DNA from: Phycisphaerales bacterium | Lineage (GTDB): Bacteria; Planctomycetota; Phycisphaerae; Phycisphaerales; UBA1924 | Direction of reading: 5' to 3' | DNA length: 64,000 nt | Assembly: GCA_029260515.1 (NCBI GenBank) | Contig: JAJDDC010000070.1 | Location: 496,001-560,000 of the forward strand | Shown: one piece after another, positions 34,912-42,922 of the stretch | Layout: each line of letters opens with the position of its first letter | How positions within the stretch are numbered: the stretch's first letter is position 1 | Notes under the pieces: generated by a model | Seen by the model: only the letters and a program-made list of their open reading frames with translations | What the model was told of the DNA's origin: nothing | The model's database searches: none | Program-made: the position numbers and the translations under genes

Positions 34912-36042
34912 ATGTCCATCTGGAAGCGGCTGCGTGGCGAGCTGATCGATATCGTCGAGTGGACCGACGAGCGGCCCTCGACCCTGGTCCACAAGTTCAC
35001 ACGCGACCGCAACGAGATCAAGTACGGGGCGAAGCTCGTTGTGAGGCCCGCCCAGGCGGCTGTCTTCGTCAACATGGGCCAGGTCGCCGACGTCTTCGCA
35101 CCCGGCATGTACACGCTCGAGACGAAGAACCTCCCGATCCTGTCCACGCTGATGGGCTGGAAGTACGGCTTCGAGAGCCCGTTCAAGGCCGAGGTCTACT
35201 TCGTCTCCACCCGCCAGTTCACCGACCTCAAGTGGGGGACGATGAACCCGGTGATGCTCCGCGACGCGGAGTTCGGGCCGGTGCGCCTGCGGGCGTTCGG
35301 GACGTACGCCATGCGGTGCGCGGACCCGGGCAAGCTGATCGAGGAGGTCGCGGGCTCGGACGCGCACTTCTCTGTGGACCGGATCGAGGAGCAGCTCCGC
35401 AACTTCATCGTGTCCGGTTTCACGGACGTGCTGGGCGAGAGCCGCATCCCCATCCTGGACCTGGCCGCAAACTACGACGAGCTGGGCGAGTTCTTGGCCG
35501 AGCGGCTCGGGCCGCGGGTCAACGGGTACGGGCTGGACCTCACTTCCCTGTTGGTCGAGAACATCTCGCTGCCGCCCAACGTCGAGGAGGCGCTGGACAA
35601 GCGCTCGAGCATGGGCGTGATCGGCGACCTCAAGCGGTTCACGCAGTACCAGACCGCCGAGGCGATCGGCGACGCGGCGACCAACCCGGGCGGGGGCATG
35701 GGCGACGCGATGGGCCTGGGCGCCGGCTTCGCGATGGCCGGGCAGATGGCCCACGCGATGGGCCCGGGGATGACGGGCCAGGGTCCGCCGCCCGTGCCGG
35801 GCAGTTCGAAGTTCTGGGTCGCCAAGGAAGGCCAGAAGACCGGTCCTTTTGGCATCGACGAGCTGTCGGCGATGGCGGGGCGGGGCGAGCTGATGCCAGA
35901 CTCGCTCGTGTGGAAGGACGGCATGGCGTCGTGGGTCAAGGCGATCGAGGCGCCCGAGGTCGCGTCGATCGTGGGGCGTCAGCCCCCGCCGATCCCGGGC
36001 GGCGCGACACCCCCCCCGGTCCCTCCGACATCTGACTCGTGA
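34912..36042 (+). CDS. SPFH-domain protein with C-terminal GYF-like domain (YdjI-like)
   Basis: 376 residues. The first 270 form an SPFH-type domain of the YdjI or virion-core-like group (IDIVEWTDERPSTLVHKF, VRPAQAAVFVNMGQVADVF). A Gly/Met-rich linker (about 260-300) and a GYF_2 domain (about 302-350: FWVAKEGQKTGPFGIDEL and DSLVWKDGMASW) follow, then a Pro-rich tail. No membrane helix; the protein probably docks to membranes or partners. The ATG at 34912 has GGGGAGG 6 nt upstream. The next gene overlaps by one base (TGATG). In Bacillus, YdjI is encoded beside zinc-ribbon YdjG and a PspA homologue, linked to envelope stress. Confidence 0.82.
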   Translation: MSIWKRLRGELIDIVEWTDERPSTLVHKFTRDRNEIKYGAKLVVRPAQAAVFVNMGQVADVFAPGMYTLETKNLPILSTLMGWKYGFESPFKAEVYFVSTRQFTDLKWGTMNPVMLRDAEFGPVRLRAFGTYAMRCADPGKLIEEVAGSDAHFSVDRIEEQLRNFIVSGFTDVLGESRIPILDLAANYDELGEFLAERLGPRVNGYGLDLTSLLVENISLPPNVEEALDKRSSMGVIGDLKRFTQYQTAEAIGDAATNPGGGMGDAMGLGAGFAMAGQMAHAMGPGMTGQGPPPVPGSSKFWVAKEGQKTGPFGIDELSAMAGRGELMPDSLVWKDGMASWVKAIEAPEVASIVGRQPPPIPGGATPPPVPPTSDS

Positions 36043-37184
36043 TGGGCGAGGGTGAGGCCAGCGAGGCCGCGCCCGCGAGAGCGACGGCCGAGGGCGGCGA
36101 GCGTCGCTTCCCGTGCAAACGCTGCGGCGCCCAGCTCGCGTTCGCACCGGGCACGTACGCGCTCAGGTGCGCCCACTGCGGCGCCCGCAACGAGATCGAG
36201 CTCGACGAGACCGCGATCGAGGAGCTGGACTTCGGGGCCTACCTCGCCCGGCTCGAGGACGGCGAGGCGCACGAGGACCGGATCGTCTCGCCCTGCGTCT
36301 CGTGCGGGGCGCGCGTGGAACTCCCGACCAACGTCACGAGCGGCCCCTGCCCGTTCTGCTCGAAGACCGTCGTCGCCACCGGGCGGAGCGAGAAGCTCGT
36401 ACGCCCCGCGTCGCTGCTGCCCTTCAAGGTCGACAAGCGCAGGGCGCGTGAACAGTTCGGCGCGTGGATCCAGAAGCTCTGGTTCGCGCCCCGCGATCTC
36501 AAGAAGGCGGCGGTCATCGACGGGCGCCTCCGCGGCGTGTACCTGCCCTACTGGACGTACGACTCGGGCGTCGTGACCGACTACACGGGCAGGCGGGGCG
36601 TGTACTACTGGGTGACGCAGACGTACACGACGATGGTCAACGGCAAGCCGCAGATCCGCACGCGACAGGTCCGCAAGACCCGGTGGTACCCGGCGAGCGG
36701 GCGCGTGCGCAACTTTTTCGACGACCTGCTCGTGCCCGCGAGCACGTCGCTGCCCCCCGACCAGATGCACAAGCTCGAGCCCTGGGATATCGCAGAGCTC
36801 ACGCCCTACGCCGACGAGTTCCTCGCGGGCTTCGGCTCCGAGAGCTACGCCGTCAACCTGCCCACCGGGTTCGAGAGAGCGAAGGAGATGATGGTCCCCG
36901 AGATACGCGCGACGATCTGCCGGGATATCGGGGGCGACGAGCAGCAGGTCACGACGATGAACCCGAGCTACCACTCGGTCACGTTCAAGCACCTGCTGCT
37001 GCCGGTCTGGATCTGCGCGTACCGGTACCGCGACCGGGTGTTCCGGATCCTGGTCAACGCGCGGACGGGCGAGGTCATCGGCGACCGCCCGTGGTCGTGG
37101 AAGAAGATCTCGTTCGCTGTCGCGGTCGGGATCACGATCCTCGTCGCCGCGGTCGCGGTGTTCCTGGTTGTGTTCAACAACTGA
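36042..37184 (+). CDS. Zinc-ribbon membrane protein (YdjG-like)
   Basis: 380 residues with two zinc ribbons: C25/C28/C43/C46 and C85/C88/C103/C106. A beta-rich central domain (about 115-350, with WTYDSGVVTDYTGRRG) follows, and one C-terminal membrane helix (about 355-378). The ATG at 36042 shares its A with the preceding stop (TGATG), so it is translated with the SPFH protein. Such proteins are often labelled PriA-like from the zinc ribbons, but there is no helicase domain. The pair looks like the YdjI/YdjG envelope module. It is convergent with the HxlR-type gene, 7 nt between stops. Confidence 0.78.
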   Translation: MGEGEASEAAPARATAEGGERRFPCKRCGAQLAFAPGTYALRCAHCGARNEIELDETAIEELDFGAYLARLEDGEAHEDRIVSPCVSCGARVELPTNVTSGPCPFCSKTVVATGRSEKLVRPASLLPFKVDKRRAREQFGAWIQKLWFAPRDLKKAAVIDGRLRGVYLPYWTYDSGVVTDYTGRRGVYYWVTQTYTTMVNGKPQIRTRQVRKTRWYPASGRVRNFFDDLLVPASTSLPPDQMHKLEPWDIAELTPYADEFLAGFGSESYAVNLPTGFERAKEMMVPEIRATICRDIGGDEQQVTTMNPSYHSVTFKHLLLPVWICAYRYRDRVFRILVNARTGEVIGDRPWSWKKISFAVAVGITILVAAVAVFLVVFNN

Positions 37185-37191
37185 AGTGTTG

Positions 37192-37734
37192 TCAGACACG
37201 TTCGATCGACTCGGCCAGCTTCGCGATCGGCTCGGCGCGGCGTGTCCGCTCGTACCGGGGTCGCGGCGGGCGTTCGCCCACGATGGTGCGTGTGATCAGC
37301 TCCGCGCCCTCCAGGTCGCGGAGGGCGGAGGCCAGCGCGCGGTCGGTGATGCCGTCGATCGAGCGCCGCACCTGGGCGAACCGCGACGCATCGGGGCGGA
37401 CCGCGGCGAGCGTCGCCAGCGACCACTTGCGCAGACAGACGTCCTCGAGATGGGCGTGTGTCAGGCGCTCCCAGAGCGCCGCCGCGTGCGGGGCGGCCCG
37501 CGCGCCGCGGGGCGTGAGGATGTACTCGGGGCGGAGCGGGTGCCCGTAGCCGGGGTTTCGCGCCGCCAGGCCCATCGCGATCAGCGCGTCGATCGCCTCG
37601 CGCGCGCCGCCCGGGCTGGCGCCGGTCCGTCGCGTGATGGTGACCAGCTTCGCCCCGCCGTCGCGGGCCAGCTCGCCCAGCACGGGCAACGCCCAGCGGC
37701 GGTGGAAGAGCTCGGGCAGGGGGGGCATGTTCAT
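37192..37734 (-). CDS. Tandem (two-domain) HxlR-type transcription regulator
   Basis: 180 residues holding two winged-helix domains in a row, each similar to an HxlR family member that is normally a single-domain homodimer of about 110 residues. Domain 1 (about 8-90) has RRWALPVLGELA and YILTPRGARA. Domain 2 (about 98-180) has CLRKWSLATLAA and DGITDRALASALRDLEGAELITR. Only domain 2 keeps a Cys near the KW. The ATG at 37734 (MNMPPLPELF) was chosen over 37800. Divergent from a VOC gene, with a palindrome on its own -10; HxlR relatives of the YodB/HypR group sense electrophiles. Confidence 0.78.
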   Translation of the reverse strand: MNMPPLPELFHRRWALPVLGELARDGGAKLVTITRRTGASPGGAREAIDALIAMGLAARNPGYGHPLRPEYILTPRGARAAPHAAALWERLTHAHLEDVCLRKWSLATLAAVRPDASRFAQVRRSIDGITDRALASALRDLEGAELITRTIVGERPPRPRYERTRRAEPIAKLAESIERV

Positions 37735-37802
37735 GCAAATACTGATGGGGCAAAGAGAAACAACAATTTGCGCGACCCGATTCATTCGCGCATACCCCAT
37801 GA

Positions 37803-37819
37803 AGTATAGTAGCTATACT
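37803..37819. promoter_or_regulatory. Candidate operator palindrome of the HxlR-type regulator
   Basis: AGTATAGTAGCTATACT is a perfect inverted repeat with 7-nt arms and a 3-nt spacer, in an unusually AT-rich stretch between the divergent genes. It covers the regulator's candidate -10, suggesting autorepression, and resembles the TA-rich inverted repeats bound by HxlR proteins. Confidence 0.55.
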
Positions 37820-37831
37820 CTATGATCGCAA
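37803..37831 (-). promoter_or_regulatory. Candidate promoter of the HxlR-type gene
   Basis: On the minus strand TTGCGA (37826-37831), a 17-nt spacer, then TATACT (37803-37808). Transcription would begin near 37796, about 60 nt before the ATG at 37734, which argues against the 37800 start. Confidence 0.5.
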
Positions 37832-37910
37832 GCGGGATCGGGCGGGCCATGGAGGGCGCCGTCGGATACGCGAAGGACCGCGTTCGTACCAACACCCGGA
37901 GCACACACCC

Positions 37911-38294
37911 ATGCCATCCCCCCTGAACTACACCGGCGACCTGACGCTCGCGACGCAGGTCGCCGACCTCGACAAGGCCCTCGCCTGGTACACAGACGTC
38001 CTCGGCTTCGAGACGCTCTACAAGGTCGAAGAGATCGGCTGGGGCGAGGTCAAGACCGAGGTCCCCGGCGTCAACATCGGTCTCTCGCAGGTCGAGACGC
38101 CCGGGGTGGGCAAGGGCCCGGTCCCAACGTTCGGCGTTGCGAGCGTGGACGAGGCGCGCGCGATGCTCGAGGCCAGGGGCGTGAAGTTTGATGGCGAGAC
38201 ACGCGAGTACCCGGGTATGGTGCGCCTCGCGACGTTCTTCGACCCCGACGGCAACGCGATCATGCTCTCCCAGAGCCTGAACGAGCAGCACTGA
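37911..38294 (+). CDS. VOC (glyoxalase/dioxygenase-like) family protein
   Basis: 127-residue single-domain protein with the beta-alpha-beta-beta-beta VOC fold: LATQVADLDKALAWYTDVLGFETLY at the start and FDPDGNAIMLSQS at the end. The latter contains the Asp-Pro-x-Gly-Asn motif common in this superfamily. Possible activities include glyoxalase, dioxygenase or fosfomycin-type resistance; none can be assigned. It is divergent from an HxlR-type regulator and is the most likely target of it besides the regulator itself. Confidence 0.83.
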   Translation: MPSPLNYTGDLTLATQVADLDKALAWYTDVLGFETLYKVEEIGWGEVKTEVPGVNIGLSQVETPGVGKGPVPTFGVASVDEARAMLEARGVKFDGETREYPGMVRLATFFDPDGNAIMLSQSLNEQH

Positions 38295-38335
38295 GACGCC
38301 ACCCGGGTCACCCGGGGTACACAGGAGGCGACACG

Positions 38336-38881
38336 ATGCGACGGGAACGATGGTTCGCGGTGGCGGCGTTGGGCGCCGCGGTCGGGCTCGGGGTCCTCGC
38401 CGGCGCCGCGGTCCGCGGCGAGCCCGGGGCGGCCGCCCACGCGTCGGCGATCGACGCCGTCGCCCCGCTCGCGGGCTTGTGGCGCGCCGAGGAGGAGGAC
38501 GGGGCGGTCTTCGAGGAGGTCTGGATGCCGCCAGAGCACGGGCAGATGACCGGCGCGCTCCGCTGGTTCGGCCCGGACGGGGGCGTCCGATTGCTCGAGC
38601 TGCTCACGATCCGCGAGGTAGATGACGGGCTCGAGTACAGCGTGCGCCACTTCGACGCGGGGCTCACGCCCTGGGCCTCGGAGGCCGACGGCCCGCTCGT
38701 GACCCGGGCCGAGCGCCTCGACGATGGCCCGCTCGTGTTCAACACCGTTCGCGGCAGCGACTCGCTGGCCGGCGCGACGATCGATCTCGGCACGCCCGAT
38801 CGCTTCCGTGCAACGCTCACGTTCACCGACGAGAGCGGGCGGGCGCCGATCATCCTGGAGTTCGAGCGCGTGCGGCCCTGA
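38336..38881 (+). CDS. Secreted DUF6265-like protein
   Basis: 181 residues. A signal peptide or N-terminal membrane anchor (RRERWFAVAALGAAVGLGVLAGAAV, ending near residue 30) precedes a domain with LAGLWRAEE, EEVWMPPEHGQMTGALRW and FERVRP, matching the lipocalin-like DUF6265 pattern. AGGAGG lies 7 nt before the ATG at 38336, and the gene starts 41 nt after the VOC gene, so the two may share a transcript. The function is unknown. Confidence 0.65.
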   Translation: MRRERWFAVAALGAAVGLGVLAGAAVRGEPGAAAHASAIDAVAPLAGLWRAEEEDGAVFEEVWMPPEHGQMTGALRWFGPDGGVRLLELLTIREVDDGLEYSVRHFDAGLTPWASEADGPLVTRAERLDDGPLVFNTVRGSDSLAGATIDLGTPDRFRATLTFTDESGRAPIILEFERVRP

Positions 38882-38911
38882 GCCCGGCCCCGGGTGTGGC
38901 CCCGGTCGGGC
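38882..38911. terminator. Hairpin between convergent genes
   Basis: The whole 30-nt gap folds as GCCCGGCC ... GGTCGGGC (8 bp including one G-U) with a further GGG/CCC inside the loop. It begins at the base after one stop codon and ends at the base before the other. No U-tract, so a bidirectional terminator role is plausible but unproved. Confidence 0.4.
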
Positions 38912-40309
38912 CTACTCGGTCTCGGTGTCCGCGTTGGTGTACTTGCCCGCCATCCGGTCGAGTTCCTCGCGGATGGTGCGCTGCACGCGGGTCATGATCT
39001 CCTGGGCCGACTCCTCCTTGGAGTTCGTCTCGCGGATGATGAGGCGTCCCTGGGAATCGATCACGTCGATCGTCGGCGCCACGCGGACGTTGTAGCTCCG
39101 GCGCATCTCGTCGGCCTCGACCAGGAGTGTCTGCTTGTACCCGTTCCTCGAGATCATCTCCGCGGCCGCCTCGGGGACGCTCTCCATGAACGAGGGCGCG
39201 AGCACAACGACCTCCTTGCCCGCGAACGTGTCCACCAGCCCGCTGACGAGCGGCGAGAACTGGCGGCACGGCACGCACCACGTCCCCCAGTAGTACAGCA
39301 CGGTCACCTTTCCCCTCTGGTCCTCGAGCGTGACCGGCTCTCCCGACGCGGTCTTGAGCTCGAAATCAGGCATCGCCCGGCGCCCGGCGGTCGGGTCCGG
39401 CGCCGGGCGCGTCGCGGCCGCGTCGGGCCCGCGCTCGGCGCGGTTGGCGGGCAGCGACCCGATCCGCGGCGCCGTCGGGCGCTGGTCGATCTGCTCGTAC
39501 CCCTCGGGCACACGTACGCCCACTTCATCCTCGCCCAGGGGCGGGTTGAGCTTCACGTCCGTGATCGTCACGTCCAGCGAGAGTGTGTACGCGGTGTCGT
39601 GGATCCGCTCGAGCTTGCGGGGCATCGAGTCGGAGACGCCCAGGTACCAGCGTGACTTGTTGTGCTTGGCGCGGCGCGACGGGCGTCGCCCGGCTTCCTG
39701 CTCGTAGGTCACGAGCACGACGTCGCACTCGACGCCGTCGAGCGTCTGACGGTCCTCGAGCGCGTGCATCGCGCCGGGCGCGAGCTCTCGGGCGAGCGGC
39801 TCGGCGCCGAGCATCTCGTCGAGGTTGAGGTGCTCGCGGAGCCCGAAGCCCCCGCCCCGGGCCCGGTCGCCCGGCGCGGTCTTGACGCTCTTGGACGCGT
39901 GCTCGACCCACGTGATGTCCCGCGCGTCGAACGCGAAGTCGTAGCTGTACTCCTCGCCCGTGTCGGCCCGGTCGCGGCCGACGCCGACGACGCGTGTTGT
40001 CCATGGGCCCAGCTCGGGGGCGTCCGCCTCGTTGTTGCGCCGGGCGTGAAGCGTCGCCTCGCCCGCGGGCATGAACTTGACGAACATGTCCGAGCCGCCG
40101 CCCGAGAGCGCTATACGGACGCTCAGGGCGTCGAGCTTCTGCACCGCGATCGCGGCGTCTTCGAGGATCGCGCGTGCCTCGGGCGACGTCGCGGGCGCCC
40201 CGTCGTCCCCGGGTTCATCGCTCTGCACCATCTGTCCCGGCGCGAGCGCGGCGGGCAAGCTGAGGCAGGCGGTCAGCACGAGCAGGGCGGCGGGGATCGG
40301 GTGGCGCAC
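38912..40309 (-). CDS. Exported thioredoxin-fold (TlpA/DsbE-like) protein with N-terminal DUF2092-like domain
   Basis: 465 residues. A signal peptide (AALLVLTACLSLPAALAPGQ) leads a domain of about 250 residues that resembles the DUF2092/LolA-like fold in planctomycete proteins. A Pro/Arg-rich linker and a TlpA-type thioredoxin domain (about 320-445) follow, with active site W-C-V-P-C in YYWGTWCVPCRQF. GTG start at 40309, with AGGAG 6 nt upstream. It should act outside the cytoplasm as a disulfide reductase, or use the first domain as a substrate-binding part. It follows trpC by 87 nt; a GC hairpin in between suggests a separate transcript. Confidence 0.8.
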   Translation of the reverse strand: MRHPIPAALLVLTACLSLPAALAPGQMVQSDEPGDDGAPATSPEARAILEDAAIAVQKLDALSVRIALSGGGSDMFVKFMPAGEATLHARRNNEADAPELGPWTTRVVGVGRDRADTGEEYSYDFAFDARDITWVEHASKSVKTAPGDRARGGGFGLREHLNLDEMLGAEPLARELAPGAMHALEDRQTLDGVECDVVLVTYEQEAGRRPSRRAKHNKSRWYLGVSDSMPRKLERIHDTAYTLSLDVTITDVKLNPPLGEDEVGVRVPEGYEQIDQRPTAPRIGSLPANRAERGPDAAATRPAPDPTAGRRAMPDFELKTASGEPVTLEDQRGKVTVLYYWGTWCVPCRQFSPLVSGLVDTFAGKEVVVLAPSFMESVPEAAAEMISRNGYKQTLLVEADEMRRSYNVRVAPTIDVIDSQGRLIIRETNSKEESAQEIMTRVQRTIREELDRMAGKYTNADTETE

Positions 40310-40396
40310 GTCGGGCTCCTGGGTCTGGTCGTTCTCGCAGATTCGTACCCGCCCCGGCGGGCGGATGTTCCCCGGGCCCGGCCCGGGCCGAGTCCC

Positions 40397-41227
40397 TCAG
40401 GGCGAACGCCCGAGCAGGGCCGCGAGTGCATCGCCCGGGTGTTCGGAACGCATCAGGTGCTCGCCCACGAGGACGATTTTGACCCCCGCCCGCCCGAGCC
40501 GCTTCACATCCTCGTGCTCGGCGATCCCCGACTCGCTGACGAGCACGCTGGGGTCCTCGACCAGATCGACCAGGCGGAGGGTGTGGTTGAGGTCGGTGGT
40601 CATGGAGGCCAGGTCGCGGTTGTTGATGCCCAGCAGGCCGTACCCCGGGTGGGGGAAGCCCACGTGCGGTCGGACCCGCAGGAGGTTGTCCATCGAGTGG
40701 ACCTCGAGCAGGGCGGTCATCTGGAGCTGCTGGGAGAGGATCAGAAGGTCCACGATCTGGCTCTCGGTGAGGCACTCGGCGATCAGCAGGACCGCGTCGG
40801 CCCCCGCCGCCCGCGATTCCCAGAGCTGCCACTCGTCGATAATGAAGTCCTTGCGGAGGACGGGCAGGGGCACGGTGTCTTTGATCCGCTGGATGAACGA
40901 GAGGCGCCCGGCGAAGAACTTCTCGTCCGTGAGGCACGAGATGGCCGATGCGCCCCCGTTGAGGTACTGCCGCGCTATGGGCTCGGGCGAGAAATCATCG
41001 TGCGCGTACTCGGGCCGGATCCAGCCCGCGGAGGGGCTTTTGCGCTTGATCTCGGCAATGACGGCGGTCAGGCCCGCACGGCTCATCCGCCGGACCGCCC
41101 CAAAAAAGTTGCGGGGCGGCTCGGCCTGGGCGACCAGCGCCTCCAGCTCCCGCATCGGGGTCCCGGCCTTGAGCCGATCGACCTCCGATCGCTTGTGCTC
41201 GACGATCTGGCGCAGCGTGGCGGGCAT
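40397..41227 (-). CDS. trpC: Indole-3-glycerol phosphate synthase
   Basis: Converts CdRP to indole-3-glycerol phosphate in tryptophan synthesis. 276 residues forming a TIM barrel: AEIKRKSPSAGWIRPEY (catalytic Lys and Ser), PVLRKDFIIDEWQ, LLEVHSMDNL, GINNRDLAS and VSESGIAEHED. The start at 41227 (MPATLRQIVEHKR) matches the family; in-frame ATGs at 41248 and 41257 add 7 or 10 residues and overlap the divergent CPBP gene. No ribosome site was seen for any. No other trp gene is adjacent. Confidence 0.92.
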   Translation of the reverse strand: MPATLRQIVEHKRSEVDRLKAGTPMRELEALVAQAEPPRNFFGAVRRMSRAGLTAVIAEIKRKSPSAGWIRPEYAHDDFSPEPIARQYLNGGASAISCLTDEKFFAGRLSFIQRIKDTVPLPVLRKDFIIDEWQLWESRAAGADAVLLIAECLTESQIVDLLILSQQLQMTALLEVHSMDNLLRVRPHVGFPHPGYGLLGINNRDLASMTTDLNHTLRLVDLVEDPSVLVSESGIAEHEDVKRLGRAGVKIVLVGEHLMRSEHPGDALAALLGRSP

Positions 41228-41246
41228 GTGCTCGGGGCCGGTGGGC

Positions 41247-42239
41247 ATGGGGGTCATTGTTGCGCTCGCCCTGGTCGTTTTCGCCCCGCTGGCGATGGGA
41301 CAGAGCGAGGGGGGCGAGGAGCTGGCGAACAAGAGCGTCCGCGAGGTCATGGACGACGTGGACAAGTGGAAGCTGCCCCTGCTGGGCGTCGCCTCGCTGC
41401 TGGTCGTGGCGCTGCTGCTGGCCGGCGGGCTGCTCAAACCGGGCGGGTTCGAGAAGGCCGGCGCACGCGACCTGGGCCCCGTGCCCGCGGCGATCTGGAT
41501 CTTCGCGGCCCTCGTCGTGTTTCTGGCGATGTACTCGGCCAAGGGCGTGCTCACCGCCACGGGCGCGCTCGACCAGCTCGGGGGCGAGGGGGGGCTGAGC
41601 GATTCGCAGTCCGAGATCGTCACCACGCTCGTCGCGTACGCGCTGGGCGGCGTCGCCGGGCTGGGCATGCTCTTCGTCCTGCACAAGTCCGCGCCCGAGG
41701 CGGGTCTCAAGGTCTCGGGCCTCGACGCGCCCCTGGGCCTGGGGTGCTTCCTGCTCGCCTTCCCCCTGGTGCAGCTCTCGGCGATCATCGCGTTCAAGAT
41801 CTACACCTCGGTCACGCAGGGCGACACGCCCGACCCGATCGCGCACGACGTGCTCCGATCGATCCGCGACCAGTTCGCGGGCGGTACGCAGGACATGTGG
41901 ACGTGGCTGACGATCCTGGCCGCGGTCGTCGGGGCGCCGATCGTCGAGGAGCTGATCTACCGCGTGTTCCTGCAGTCGGCGCTGCTCAAGGTATTCAAGA
42001 GCCCGTGGGTCTCGATCATCGTCAGCGCGCTGATCTTCGCCTCGATGCACAGGCTGGCCGCCGACCCCTCGGCCCGCGTGCCCTGGCACGCGTTGATCCC
42101 GCTGTTTACACTGGGCGTGACGATGGGCGTCGCATACGAGCGGACGCGGCGCGTCGGGGTGCCCATCGCGATGCATATGTGTTTTAACGCCCTGATGATC
42201 GCGCTCGTGATCCTCGGCGCCGAGGCTCCTAGTTCGTAA
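41247..42239 (+). CDS. CPBP-family (CAAX-type) intramembrane metalloprotease
   Basis: 330-residue membrane protein with about seven to eight hydrophobic segments. The CPBP motifs are present: EELIYRVF (EExxxR type) and FASMHRLA, plus a last helix with HMCFNALMIALV carrying the third-motif Asn. Family members cleave membrane substrates or process bacteriocins; no substrate is evident. The ATG at 41247 was chosen, with an in-frame ATG at 41226 as alternative. The region between it and trpC is only about 20 nt, so each promoter must lie in the other gene. The stop overlaps the next ATG (TAATG). Confidence 0.83.
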   Translation: MGVIVALALVVFAPLAMGQSEGGEELANKSVREVMDDVDKWKLPLLGVASLLVVALLLAGGLLKPGGFEKAGARDLGPVPAAIWIFAALVVFLAMYSAKGVLTATGALDQLGGEGGLSDSQSEIVTTLVAYALGGVAGLGMLFVLHKSAPEAGLKVSGLDAPLGLGCFLLAFPLVQLSAIIAFKIYTSVTQGDTPDPIAHDVLRSIRDQFAGGTQDMWTWLTILAAVVGAPIVEELIYRVFLQSALLKVFKSPWVSIIVSALIFASMHRLAADPSARVPWHALIPLFTLGVTMGVAYERTRRVGVPIAMHMCFNALMIALVILGAEAPSS

Positions 42240-42871
42240 TGGCGGCGAAGCGCGACACAGGGCGTTCGGGCGGGCGGGGTCGGGGGCGGGCGCGGTTCCC
42301 CGACACGTTTGAGCTGCGGACCGCGGCGCACTTCGAGGCGCTGCGTTCGGGGCTGCGCCGGGTGTTGGTGCGCGTCGCGGGCCGGATGGGCGAGTTCTCT
42401 GTCGGGGATTTGTCCGAGCGGACGGGTCGCCGCAAGACCGGGCTGTACCGGCACGTGAAGATCCTGGTCGACGCGGGTCTGTTCGTGGAGGTGGGCGAGC
42501 GGGGCGAGGGCCGCAAGCGTGAGCAGATCTACCGGACCGCGGCCCGCGCCTTTACGACGACCGATGCGCCGCTGCCCTCGGGCGTCTCCGGCGCCCTGGC
42601 CGACGCGATCGCGACGGACCTGCGCCTCGCCGACCGGTGCGTGCGCCGGGCACTCGAGTCGGGCGACGCGACCGCGGGCGGCGCGTCGCGGGACACCTGG
42701 TGCGGGACCACGTTCGCGTGGCTGACCACGGCGCAGCTCCGCGAGCTCAACCGCATGGCGATGGAGATGCTCGAGCGCTGCGACGACGCCCATCCACGGC
42801 CGGGCACGCGCCACATGGGCGTGTCCGTGGTCGTGTACCCCATCGACCTCGAGGACGAGGACGAGGGCTAG
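42239..42871 (+). CDS. Winged-helix transcription regulator (ArsR-like)
   Basis: 210 residues. The first 25 are Arg/Gly-rich and basic. A winged helix (about 30-105: VGDLSERTGRRKTGLYRHVKILVDAGLFVEVGERGEGRKREQIY) resembles ArsR/HTH_20 regulators, followed by a helical C-terminal domain with no family match. Its ATG shares a base with the CPBP protease stop (TAATG), so it is translationally coupled and may control or respond to the protease. The inducer is unknown. Confidence 0.72.
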   Translation: MAAKRDTGRSGGRGRGRARFPDTFELRTAAHFEALRSGLRRVLVRVAGRMGEFSVGDLSERTGRRKTGLYRHVKILVDAGLFVEVGERGEGRKREQIYRTAARAFTTTDAPLPSGVSGALADAIATDLRLADRCVRRALESGDATAGGASRDTWCGTTFAWLTTAQLRELNRMAMEMLERCDDAHPRPGTRHMGVSVVVYPIDLEDEDEG

Positions 42872-42908
42872 GGCCGACGGCGTGCCCGGGGCGCCCCGGG
42901 CCGACCGC

Positions 42909-42914
42909 TATCAT
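42909..42914 (+). promoter_or_regulatory. Candidate -10 for trpS
   Basis: TATCAT, ending 8 nt before the trpS ATG; no Shine-Dalgarno. Confidence 0.35.
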
Positions 42915-42922
42915 CCGGGCCC

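Noticed and set aside
36042-37184. PriA helicase-like annotation
   Set aside because: Only zinc ribbons are shared; there are no Walker motifs or helicase domains, and a C-terminal membrane helix is present.
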